From contig CAWDAL010000030.1 of NCBI GenBank assembly GCA_963800285.1, positions 248,001 through 312,000 of the forward strand: DNA of 64,000 bases, read 5' to 3'. This stretch comes from DASUPK01 sp963800285 (GTDB taxonomy: Bacteria > Actinomycetota > Thermoleophilia > Solirubrobacterales > 70-9). The position numbers and the translations under genes were made by a program. The number at the start of each line of letters is the position of its first letter. Position 1 is the first letter of the stretch. Below the pieces are notes generated by a model. The model made no database searches. It was not told the origin of the DNA and worked only from the letters and a program-made list of their open reading frames with translations. Below are positions 56,100 to 63,593 of this stretch, one piece after another.

Positions 56100-57380
56100 G
56101 TGACGAAAGCGACGATCAGGGAGTACGAGCCGGGCGACCTCGGTCGAGTCTTGGATCTGTGGGGTCGCGCCGACGAGTCCGGGGAGGCCGGTTGGCTGAC
56201 CCTCGACCAGGCGGTCGATCTGATGAGCTCGAGCCCGTCCGCAACCGTCGTTGCGGAAATCGAAGGCGAGATCGTGGGCAGCGTGATTGGGACCTCCTCT
56301 GCAGCAATTGGCTGGGTGCACCGCCTCATCCTGCTGCCCGGGCTCTCCGAGGAGACAGCGATCGCCGACGGCCTGCTCGCACGGATCGAGCAGCTGCTTG
56401 CAGGGCGGGGAGCGCGACGCCTGGGCGCTCTGGTGACCGACAACGAACGAGGCCACAAGCACCTCGAGCGCTGGGACTACCGGCCCGGCGACGTCGGCTA
56501 TCTGTCGCGCCAGGTCACCGCGACCACATCGGTCCCAACCGACCTCGCGGCGGTCTGGGGCCGGAAGATCAACCCGGGTCTCTGGAGCGAGCTGAAGGGC
56601 CTCGAGGAGGCCAAACAAATCATCGAGCGCCGGGTGATTCTGCCGCTCGAGGAGCCGGCGCTCGCCTCCCGGCACTCGGTCGCCCCACCGCGCGCCATAG
56701 TCCTCTTCGGTCCGCCTGGGACCGGCAAGACGACGTTCGCGAAGGGCATCGCCTCGCGGCTCGGCTGGCCCTTCGTGGAGATTCAGCCCAGTGAGGTGGC
56801 CGAGGAAGGAGCCGACCGCACCGCGACACTGCTCGCCGCGGCCTTCGACCGCATCCTCGAGCTCAGTGCGGCAGTCGTGTTCGTCGATGAGGTCGAGGAC
56901 CTGGCGTCGGACCGTCACGCGGAGCGCCGGGTCAGCCCGAGCGTGACCAACGAGTTCCTGAAGCAGATACCGAGGCTCCGCGAGGCTCCCGAGCACCTGC
57001 TGGTCTGCGCCACGAACTGGGTCGGCCGACTCGACCCGGCTTTTCTGCGGCCAGGGCGCTTCGACTACGTGCTCCCGGTCGGCCCGCCGGACCCTGCCGC
57101 GCGGCAGGCCATCTGGGGGCGGTATTGCGAGGAGATAACCGACAGTCAAATCGATCTGTCCGCACTGGTGAATGCAACCGACTTCTTCACACCCGCGGAC
57201 ATCGAGTTCGCTGCCCGCAAGGCGGCCCAGGCCGCTTTCGAGCGTGAGGCCTTCGGCGAGGGCAGCAATCGTGCCACCACCGATGACTTCCTTGCCGCGA
57301 TCACCCAGACGCGACCCACCCTGTCGAGAGAGCTCGTGGACCGTTTCGAGGACGACACAGACCGCTTCGCCCGCTATTGA
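56100..57380 (+). CDS. GNAT-AAA+ ATPase fusion protein
   Basis: 426 residues, GTG 56100. N-terminal GNAT acetyltransferase-like domain (1-138): REYEPGDLGRVLDLW, VHRLILLPGLSEETAIADGL, RWDYRPGDVGYL; its acetyl-CoA loop is weak (no clear R/Q-x-x-G-x-G/A). C-terminal AAA+ domain of the FtsH/Cdc48 kind (160-410): Walker A FGPPGTGKTTFAKG at 203-215, Walker B VVFVDEVEDLA at 259-269, sensor/arginine-finger text CATNWVGRLDPAFLRPGRFD, and lid FFTPADIEFAARKAA. No protease or DNA-binding domain. Stand-alone between repeats D and E. The role may be acetylation-linked remodelling, which is speculative. Confidence 0.8.
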   Translation: MTKATIREYEPGDLGRVLDLWGRADESGEAGWLTLDQAVDLMSSSPSATVVAEIEGEIVGSVIGTSSAAIGWVHRLILLPGLSEETAIADGLLARIEQLLAGRGARRLGALVTDNERGHKHLERWDYRPGDVGYLSRQVTATTSVPTDLAAVWGRKINPGLWSELKGLEEAKQIIERRVILPLEEPALASRHSVAPPRAIVLFGPPGTGKTTFAKGIASRLGWPFVEIQPSEVAEEGADRTATLLAAAFDRILELSAAVVFVDEVEDLASDRHAERRVSPSVTNEFLKQIPRLREAPEHLLVCATNWVGRLDPAFLRPGRFDYVLPVGPPDPAARQAIWGRYCEEITDSQIDLSALVNATDFFTPADIEFAARKAAQAAFEREAFGEGSNRATTDDFLAAITQTRPTLSRELVDRFEDDTDRFARY

Positions 57381-57820
57381 TGCGGCCCGCTCTGGATGAG
57401 GGACGTTCCTACCACTGACCATTCCTTGGCCGGAAGCCGTCCGCGCCCGCTTCGCACGAGAAACAGAAGCTACGGCTAGCGCTTCTGTCGGTCGGGCGGC
57501 GCCGGAGCCTCCGATGCGCAGGTTGATCCGTTACTGAATTGGTTTGTAGAAATCACGAACCGAAGGCTAGCCACCGCGCCTCGGCCCAGCTTCCGCTCCC
57601 GCTCTCACGCGCGAAGGGAGGCGTTTGCGTGGTGGCTCGACTCGGGTTTCGATCGAAAGCCATGCAGCCGTGGAATTGGACAGCCGGCGGCCAAGGGATG
57701 ACACTTGGTCGCAGAGAGATAGTTCGATGGTCTGGTTGGTCGGCCGAGGAGGCTGGCGCATGGTCCGTGCGCTTTCGTTGATCGGCGACCCCCGACGTGG
57801 TTATCAACGAGGGGGACGGG
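57381..57820. repeat. Composite repeat E: hairpin, efp-like site and flank
   Basis: Hairpin CAGAAGC-TACGGCTAGC-GCTTCTG at 57464-57487, then CCTCCGATGCGCAGGTTGAT and efp-like site E at 57530-57570 (minus strand: GTG + ISTNQFSNG). The flank to about 57627 is shared with copy C. No gene in 57630-57820 is convincing; GAGGGGGAC at about 57811 is a good ribosome-binding site for the next gene. Confidence 0.7.
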
Positions 57821-58909
57821 GTGAGGTTGCGCCCGGGCCTGGCTGCGGCTGGCCGCGTTGGCGGCTGCTGGTGCCACAGGCCTTGTCGTCACCAGCGGCG
57901 CTCTGCACCTGGGCCTCACGCACCGGGTGCTCGCAATTCTGGCTGTGCCGCTGCTCGCTGCCGTGGTGATCGCCGCGGCGGCCGCACACCGGCGAATGCT
58001 GGTCGTCTTGGTCGCGGCGCTGGCCCTCTTCGCCGTCGAAAGCGGCTTCGGCGGAGTCGTCGCGTTCACGGGTCGGCCCGAATGGGCCGTCGTGCTGCAC
58101 GTCGTGCTCGCGGGCCTGGCTTTGGCGGCCGCGCTGCTGACCGCCGCCGAATCGTTACGAGGAGAGCACCTTCCGGCAGGCGCATGGCGGGATTACGTAG
58201 CCCTGACCAACCACGGATCATGCTTCTCCTGCTGATCACGGCGGCAGCCGGAATGTTCGTCGGCGCCGGCGGGCTCCCGGACCTGCCCGAGCTGGCGGTC
58301 GTGCTGGCCGGCGGGGCGCTCGCGTGCGCGGGGGCGAGCGCCCTGAACCACTACCTCGACCGCGACATCGACGCCATGATGGGAGACCGGACGTCGGACA
58401 GGCCGATCGTGGCGGGACGCCTGGTCCCTCCGCGGGCGATCGAGTTCGGGCTCGTTCTCTCGGCCCTCTCCTTCGTCCTGCTGGCCAGCCTGGTCAACGT
58501 TCTGACGGCATGCTTGGCCCTGCCGGGGGGCTTGTTCTACGTGCTCGTCTACACGCACTGGCTCAAGCGCTGGACCGTCCAGAACATCGTCATCGGCGGC
58601 ACCGCGGGTGCGGTGCCGCCGCTGGTCGGCTGGGCCGCCGCGACCGGCAACCTGACTTTGCCCGCGATCTTCCTGTTCCTGATCATCTTGTTCTGGACGC
58701 CGCCGCACTTCCGGGCCCTCGCGCTGCTGATCAAGCGCGCGTACGTGGCCGCGCGGATTCCGATGATGCCCGTCGTGCGCGGCAATCGCGAGACCTCCCG
58801 CCAGAAAGTGGCGTACTCGCTGGTCTTGGCGACATCGCTACTGCCCTTCCTGCTCTATCTGGCGGTCCTGTTCTCCGCGATGGCGGTCGACACGGTCATC
58901 GTCGTTTGA
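57821..58909 (+). CDS. ctaB: Heme O synthase (CtaB) with N-terminal CtaA-like half, frameshifted
   Basis: The C-terminal 240 residues are protoheme IX farnesyltransferase: PRIMLLLLITAAAGMF, then SALNHYLDRDIDAMMGDRTS (NxxxDxxxD), YTHWLKRWTVQNIVIGGTAG and FWTPPHFRALAL. Upstream, in another frame, are about 120 residues of four-helix membrane protein (THRVLAILAVPLLAAVVIAA ... PEWAVVLHVVLAGLALAAAL) resembling half of heme A synthase, and flowing into AWRDYVALTN, the normal CtaB entry. One C is missing near 58211 (CC for CCC). A second small deletion may exist near 57833, since the best start (GTG 57821) is out of frame. Probably one fusion gene with consensus errors. Confidence 0.75.
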   Translation: MRLRPGLAAAGRVGGCWCHRPCRHQRRSAPGPHAPGARNSGCAAARCRGDRRGGRTPANAGRLGRGAGPLRRRKRLRRSRRVHGSARMGRRAARRARGPGFGGRAADRRRIVTRRAPSGRRMAGLRSPDQPRIMLLLLITAAAGMFVGAGGLPDLPELAVVLAGGALACAGASALNHYLDRDIDAMMGDRTSDRPIVAGRLVPPRAIEFGLVLSALSFVLLASLVNVLTACLALPGGLFYVLVYTHWLKRWTVQNIVIGGTAGAVPPLVGWAAATGNLTLPAIFLFLIILFWTPPHFRALALLIKRAYVAARIPMMPVVRGNRETSRQKVAYSLVLATSLLPFLLYLAVLFSAMAVDTVIVV

Positions 58910-58937
58910 CCGTGCCGCCGCCTGATCGCATCTGGGG

Positions 58938-59153
58938 CTATCGCTCGTAGACCGGCTCGGGCGGGCGACCTCGCCGCCTCGAGGGCCGGCTTGCCGGGGC
59001 CGTCTTCCGGCGGCGGCGCTTGCCTTCTGGCGCGACAGCGCCCGATCGGGGGGCCATCGGCAGGTGGTATGGGAGCCGCATGGTCGCTGCCAGCAACACG
59101 AGCAGGCCGACGATCGCCGCCACGTTCAGGATCACGGCTGTTGCAATCGACAC
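58938..59153 (-). CDS. Small membrane protein of the oxidase cluster
   Basis: 71 residues, GTG 59153 with AAAGGAGG eight bases upstream. One N-terminal helix (ATAVILNVAAIVGLLVLLAA) and a basic Arg/Lys/Pro-rich cytoplasmic tail. No family recognised. Converges on the heme O synthase gene and follows SCO after 245 bp of DNA in which I see no gene. Confidence 0.55.
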   Translation of the reverse strand: MSIATAVILNVAAIVGLLVLLAATMRLPYHLPMAPRSGAVAPEGKRRRRKTAPASRPSRRRGRPPEPVYER

Positions 59154-59398
59154 TTTGTCCGCCTCCTTTCGGTCTTCTTGTATTTCGCTTCGGCACGTTC
59201 TTCCCGGTGCCGCGCTTTTGACACCCTGCCGATCGAAGGTGTGAGACCTCTAATGGTCCGATGACGATTCGCTAAGAACTGGTCCCAGGTGCAGCGCCCG
59301 TAGCAGCGAGTCGCGACGCGACGCTCAAGACAGAGGCGTCCGAAACGAGGTGCGACAAGTGTGCGCGCGAAACTCAATGCCCGGAGCCATCGCGCCCG

Positions 59399-60046
59399 TC
59401 ACCTCTCCTCCGCGAGAAGGCGAAGGTCGCCCGCCGGCCAGCCGGGCGGGAACGGATAGAGGAGGCCGGCGCGCTCGAAGCCGTTCCGGTCGATCAGGTA
59501 CACGGGGGTCGTGCCGGCAGCGGCCCTCTCGGTCCGCCCGGCGCCGACCCTGTACGCCGCCCACACGGAGGCCAGCTGCTCCCTCGAGCCGAGCAGCCAA
59601 TGCCAGTCGGTTGCGGAGGCGAGGCCCCAGCGCGCGACGGCGGCCCGCGTCGATTCGGGCGTGTCGTGAGCCGGATCGACGCTGACGATGACCAGCGCGG
59701 GCCGGGCAGACGGCGGCAGCAGCGCGAACGCGATGCGGAGGGTCCGCGCCTCCCTGGCGCAGGCCAGGCGGCACTGCGAGCTGAAGAAGACAAGCACCAC
59801 GCTGCGGCCCTGCAGTGATGCCAGCGAGACCGGTCGACCGCCCTGGTCCGGCAGCCGAAAATCGGGCGCGGGCCTCTCCCCGGGATTCCAGGTCGCCTGA
59901 CCGTGCAGGCCCGCAGCGCTGTCGGGCGAATCCGAGTCACCACCGGATTGCAGAAGAAGGATCACGACCCCCGCGACGATCCCGACGGTCAGGGCGGAGA
60001 CGATGATCAGCGCGGCTGTGCGGAGCCCTATCCGTCGCGGTCTCAT
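59399..60046 (-). CDS. SCO1/SenC-like copper chaperone (thioredoxin fold)
   Basis: 215 residues with an N-terminal membrane anchor (LIIVSALTVGIVAGVVILLL) and an external thioredoxin-like domain. APDFRLPDQGGRPVSLASLQ precedes VVLVFFSSQCRLACAREART, which holds the CxxxC copper/redox motif of SCO proteins. ALVIVSVDPAHDTPESTRAA and TTPVYLIDRNGFERAG follow. The conserved copper-binding His expected near the latter segment is not obvious. Probably delivers copper or reduces the CuA site of the adjacent oxidase subunit II. Same strand as the oxidase operon. Confidence 0.8.
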   Translation of the reverse strand: MRPRRIGLRTAALIIVSALTVGIVAGVVILLLQSGGDSDSPDSAAGLHGQATWNPGERPAPDFRLPDQGGRPVSLASLQGRSVVLVFFSSQCRLACAREARTLRIAFALLPPSARPALVIVSVDPAHDTPESTRAAVARWGLASATDWHWLLGSREQLASVWAAYRVGAGRTERAAAGTTPVYLIDRNGFERAGLLYPFPPGWPAGDLRLLAEER

Positions 60047-60074
60047 CGATCCAATGCGGATCGATGGCCGTGCG

Positions 60075-60209
60075 TCACTCCGGGAAGCTGCGGATCAGCT
60101 GGACCATGTACCAGAACAGAACCGCGAGGAAGACGAATAGCGGGATCGCCCAGGTGAGGACGCCCTGTCCGGCGACCGTGATGGCGATGATGTTCGACGG
60201 GAGCGGCAT
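60075..60209 (-). CDS. Tiny single-TM oxidase-associated protein
   Basis: 44 residues, ATG 60209 with AGGAGGG seven bases upstream. One helix (LTWAIPLFVFLAVLFWYMV) and a short LIRSFPE tail. Starts 17 bp after the CtaG stop and 28 bp ahead of SCO. Resembles in size the accessory subunits of bacterial heme-copper oxidases; no sequence family identified. Confidence 0.65.
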   Translation of the reverse strand: MPLPSNIIAITVAGQGVLTWAIPLFVFLAVLFWYMVQLIRSFPE

Positions 60210-60225
60210 CCAGTTCCCTCCTAGG

Positions 60226-61089
60226 TCACGGGTTTCCGGCGAGCGCGCGGGCGCGGGGAGCCGGGGCGCGCGCACGCTCGGGCTCCAGCCAACGGTAGAC
60301 GATGAAGATGATTGCAATCGCGAACGGGATCGAGCCGGGCACCCACATCACCCCGGCGGCGAGCTGCTGGTCCGTGAGCGCGCTGATGCCGCCGGGTCGG
60401 GTCGCCTCCGCCGCGTATGGGGCGTACAGGGGCGAGTTGGCGAAGGCGAGGACGATTGCGAGCAGCCAGCTGACGACCATCGCCGACGCAACGTAGAGGG
60501 CTCGGACGCCCTCGGGGAGCGGCGAGCGCCAGGGCGGCGAGTCGATCACGCGCGTCCAGAAGAGCAGGCCCGTACCGAAGAAGAGCGCGTGCTCCGCGGC
60601 GTGAACCAGCGAAGATCGCAGGGTCGCGTCGTATGCGAACGGGAGGTGCCAGACGACGAGCGTGACCGAGAACAACAGCCAGGAGGGGACCGGATCGCCG
60701 ATGAACCGCGCGGTCCGGCCCAGGCCGTCCGACCAGCGGCCCTGGGTGACCTCGTGCGCGACCCCCCGGCGAAAGCCGAGCGGGAGCCCCCGCCACATCC
60801 TGTTCCATGGCCGGGCCAACGCCAGCAGCGGGGGGGCAACGACCAGCAGGAGCACATGCTGCAGCATGTGCGCCCACTGGAGCCTCTCGGCCCAGTCGTC
60901 GATCGGGGATGCGAGGGCCACGACGATGGTCGCGAGCCCGGCGATGAAGGCGGCCGTTCGCCAGCGGCGGACGGCGGACGGCTGCGGCCGCACCCCATGG
61001 CCGCCCAGCCAGTAGAGCCATGCGGCGAGGATCACCCAGAGGAGCGCCGGGTCGGTGGTCCAGCTGAAGGGCAGCGTCGCCGTGGGCAA
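60226..61089 (-). CDS. ctaG: Cytochrome c oxidase assembly protein CtaG (caa3_CtaG)
   Basis: 287 residues, seven helices. Family text: ASPIDDWAERLQWAHMLQHV followed by LLLVVAPPLLALARPW, VVWHLPFAYDATLRSSLVHA and AEHALFFGTGLLFWTRVI, with the conserved His residues thought to handle copper. Function: assembly of the CuB site of aa3/caa3 oxidases. In the middle of the oxidase operon, 3 bp after subunit III. Confidence 0.88.
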   Translation of the reverse strand: MPTATLPFSWTTDPALLWVILAAWLYWLGGHGVRPQPSAVRRWRTAAFIAGLATIVVALASPIDDWAERLQWAHMLQHVLLLVVAPPLLALARPWNRMWRGLPLGFRRGVAHEVTQGRWSDGLGRTARFIGDPVPSWLLFSVTLVVWHLPFAYDATLRSSLVHAAEHALFFGTGLLFWTRVIDSPPWRSPLPEGVRALYVASAMVVSWLLAIVLAFANSPLYAPYAAEATRPGGISALTDQQLAAGVMWVPGSIPFAIAIIFIVYRWLEPERARAPAPRARALAGNP

Positions 61090-61092
61090 GGC

Positions 61093-61707
61093 TCAGAAGA
61101 GGTAGAGGATCGCCCAGCTGAGCACCCCGATCCCCGCCAACAGGCTCCAGTAGAAGGCCGCGTCACCCAGCCCGGCCGGCACCGTGGCCTGCTCCGCGCC
61201 TCGATTGCGCAACCCCTCGGCGAAGAGGATCTCGACCCAGTACAGGGTGAGGATCACGAAGACGACGAAGAGGGTGGTCCAGCCGATGAACACGCTCGCG
61301 TAGCCGCCGTCGGTCGGGCTGAAGTGGAGATTCGCGTACTCGAACACCTGTACCACACATCCGGCGAGCCCGAGCGCGAGCGCCGTCCCCGCCGCCGCCA
61401 GCCAGCCGCGCCTCTCACGCGCCGCCCAGGACGCGTAGGCCACGAGGCTGGCGCTGGCGACGAAGAGGAGGACGACTGCGAGCCCGTATCTCTGCGGCGG
61501 GTCGACACCGCCCGGGCGCCACTCGTGGCTGTTGTTGAGCGAGCGCAGGTAGAAGTATGCGAACACGAACGCCGCGAAGAACATGATCGTCGTTCCGGCG
61601 ATCACGCGGGCGCCGAGCCAGAGGTTCCGCTCGTGGACCTCCGGGGGCTCGTCGAGCGGCCCGTCCGCCGGGCTGCTCTGCCGTCCTCTTCCTGGGAGCT
61701 TGACCAT
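61093..61707 (-). CDS. ctaE: Cytochrome c oxidase subunit III
   Basis: 204 residues, five helices, as in the short bacterial subunit III: LWLGARVIAGTTIMFFAAFV, FAYFYLRSLNNSHEWRPGG, FVASASLVAYASW, QVFEYANLHFSPTDGGYASV and ILTLYWVEILFAEGL. The Glu and His residues typical of the family (VFEY; HEWRP) are partly present. It follows subunit I by 2 bp and precedes ctaG. Confidence 0.85.
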   Translation of the reverse strand: MVKLPGRGRQSSPADGPLDEPPEVHERNLWLGARVIAGTTIMFFAAFVFAYFYLRSLNNSHEWRPGGVDPPQRYGLAVVLLFVASASLVAYASWAARERRGWLAAAGTALALGLAGCVVQVFEYANLHFSPTDGGYASVFIGWTTLFVVFVILTLYWVEILFAEGLRNRGAEQATVPAGLGDAAFYWSLLAGIGVLSWAILYLF

Positions 61708-61709
61708 CG

Positions 61710-63593
61710 CTATCCGGGTGCCGCCGCCGGTTCCTTCGCGGGTCTGGGCGGCGGGGGTGGGGTTCCGTAGTCATAGGGCTCCGAGTCGATCACCGGAACC
61801 TCGTCGAAGTTGTGCACCGGCACCGGGGTCGGCACCTGCCACTCGAGCGACTTGGAGCCCCACGGATTCGCCTCCGCCGGCTTGCGGGCGATCACCTGCG
61901 AGTAGAGGACGTTGGCCAGGAAGACCAGCATCGACAACCCGAGGACGAAGGCGGACACCGACACCCAGATGTTGATCGGCTGGAGGCCCGACCCGTAGGT
62001 GACCACTCGCCGCGGCATCCCCATCAGCCCGGCGGCGAAGAGCGGGCCAAAGGTGGAGTTGAACGCGATGAACATCGACCAGAAGTGGATCTTCGAAAGG
62101 GCCTCGTTGAACCGGAACCCGGTCATCTTCGGCACCCAGTAGTAAATCGCGGCGAAGAAGGCGAAGATCAGACCGCCCATGATCGTGTAGTGGAAATGGG
62201 CCATGACGAAGAAGCTGCCGTGGGTGCTGACGTCGCTCGGGGTGTCCGACAGGAACACCCCCGAGATTCCGCCGATGAAGAAGTTGAAGAACCAGGCGAG
62301 GCAGAAGAGCATCGGGACCGTGTAGCGGATGCTCGCCCGCCAGAGTGTCGCCATGCCGCAGAGGAAGATGAACCCGGTGGGCACCGAGATCACCTCGGTG
62401 GACAGCATGTAGAACGGCCGCAGCGCCCCGTTGATGCCGCTGACGAACAGGTGGTGCTGCCAGACGAAGAAGCTCAGCAGCGCCACTCCGAGCATGCCCG
62501 CTACCGCCAGGCGATAGCCCCAGAGCGGCTTGCGCGCGAACACGGGGATCAGCTCGAGGATGATCCCGAACCCGGGCAGGGCTAAGACGTAGACCTCCGG
62601 ATGGCCGAAGAACCAGAACAGGTTCTCGAACAGGTAGGGGCTGCCTCCCGAGGGTGCCTGGAAGAACGAGGTCTGCGCGGTCCGGTCGAGGCCCACCATC
62701 AGGAGGACGGCCGCCAGCACCGGCGCTGCGAGCACCATCAGGCCGGACGTTGAGATAGCTCCCCAGCAGAACATGGGCAGCCGCCCCCAGGTCAACCCGG
62801 GTGCCCGCATCGTCACGATCGTTGCGATCAGGTTGAGCCCGAGGAGCGTCATCGAGACCCCGACGAGGATGAAGAAGATGATGTAGGAGTCCATTCCCAG
62901 GTTCGCCTGGTCGTTGAGTGGCCCGTAGCCGGTCCAGCCGGTGGGGAAGCCGCCGAAGAAGACCGCGCTGGTGAGGATCGCCCCGGCCGCCATCAGCAGC
63001 CAGAAGGTGAGCGACTCGATCCGCGGGAAGGCCATCCTCTTCGCGCCGATCATCAGGGGGACGAAGTAGTTGGCGAACGGGCCGAGAACGCCCGAGGTCA
63101 TGATCCCCATCATCATCGTGCCGTGCAGGCCCACGAGAGTCAGGTAGTTGCCGGCGCCGAAGAGCTGGGGCGAGGGGCGGAGAAGCTCGGCCCGGATCAG
63201 CATCGCGTTCACTCCGCCGATGAAGAAGAAAAGGCCGATCCCGACCAGGTACTGCATCCCGATCACCTTGTGGTCGGTGCAGAGGCCGAAGTAGCGGCGG
63301 ATACCGCCTCCCTGGTTCTCGTGGAATGACGGCTCCCGCCCGATCATCCTCGCCAGGGGGTACCTGAGGTACCCGAGCCCCCCCAGGAAGCCGACGACGA
63401 AGAACAGATAGGCCAGGAACAGCGCTATGTCGTTCTGCCCGGTGTCGGCGGTGTACTCGTAGTTGGTGAAATGGATCTGGTGGCCGAGCCACCAGCCGAA
63501 GTAGAAGCCGACGATCCCGAGCAGGATCCCGCTGATCACGTTGAAACCGATCACGCCACGCAGGGGATTACGGGCGGTCCGTTCGGTGTTCAT
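61710..63593 (-). CDS. ctaD: Cytochrome c oxidase subunit I
   Basis: 627 residues, catalytic heme-copper subunit. Extra N-terminal helices (residues 1-70) precede the core. Low-spin heme ligand His in LTLVGLHGTMMMGIMT; CuB His and cross-linked Tyr in FFGHPEVYVLALPGFGIILE; CuB His pair WQHHLFVSGINGA; high-spin and low-spin His in FFVMAHFHYTIMGG. HPEVY places it in the A1-type family. The usual GAPDMAFPR is GAKRMAFPR. The C-terminus is Pro-rich (YGTPPPPPRPAKEPAAAPG). Overlaps subunit II by 4 bp. Confidence 0.95.
   Translation of the reverse strand: MNTERTARNPLRGVIGFNVISGILLGIVGFYFGWWLGHQIHFTNYEYTADTGQNDIALFLAYLFFVVGFLGGLGYLRYPLARMIGREPSFHENQGGGIRRYFGLCTDHKVIGMQYLVGIGLFFFIGGVNAMLIRAELLRPSPQLFGAGNYLTLVGLHGTMMMGIMTSGVLGPFANYFVPLMIGAKRMAFPRIESLTFWLLMAAGAILTSAVFFGGFPTGWTGYGPLNDQANLGMDSYIIFFILVGVSMTLLGLNLIATIVTMRAPGLTWGRLPMFCWGAISTSGLMVLAAPVLAAVLLMVGLDRTAQTSFFQAPSGGSPYLFENLFWFFGHPEVYVLALPGFGIILELIPVFARKPLWGYRLAVAGMLGVALLSFFVWQHHLFVSGINGALRPFYMLSTEVISVPTGFIFLCGMATLWRASIRYTVPMLFCLAWFFNFFIGGISGVFLSDTPSDVSTHGSFFVMAHFHYTIMGGLIFAFFAAIYYWVPKMTGFRFNEALSKIHFWSMFIAFNSTFGPLFAAGLMGMPRRVVTYGSGLQPINIWVSVSAFVLGLSMLVFLANVLYSQVIARKPAEANPWGSKSLEWQVPTPVPVHNFDEVPVIDSEPYDYGTPPPPPRPAKEPAAAPG

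Noticed and set aside
49812..57570. Interpretation of the efp-like repeats as integron attC sites
   Set aside because: No integron integrase, and the copies encode the efp start peptide rather than showing the attC core (RYYYAAC/GTTRRRY) with long inverted arms. Site-specific insertion at efp fits better.
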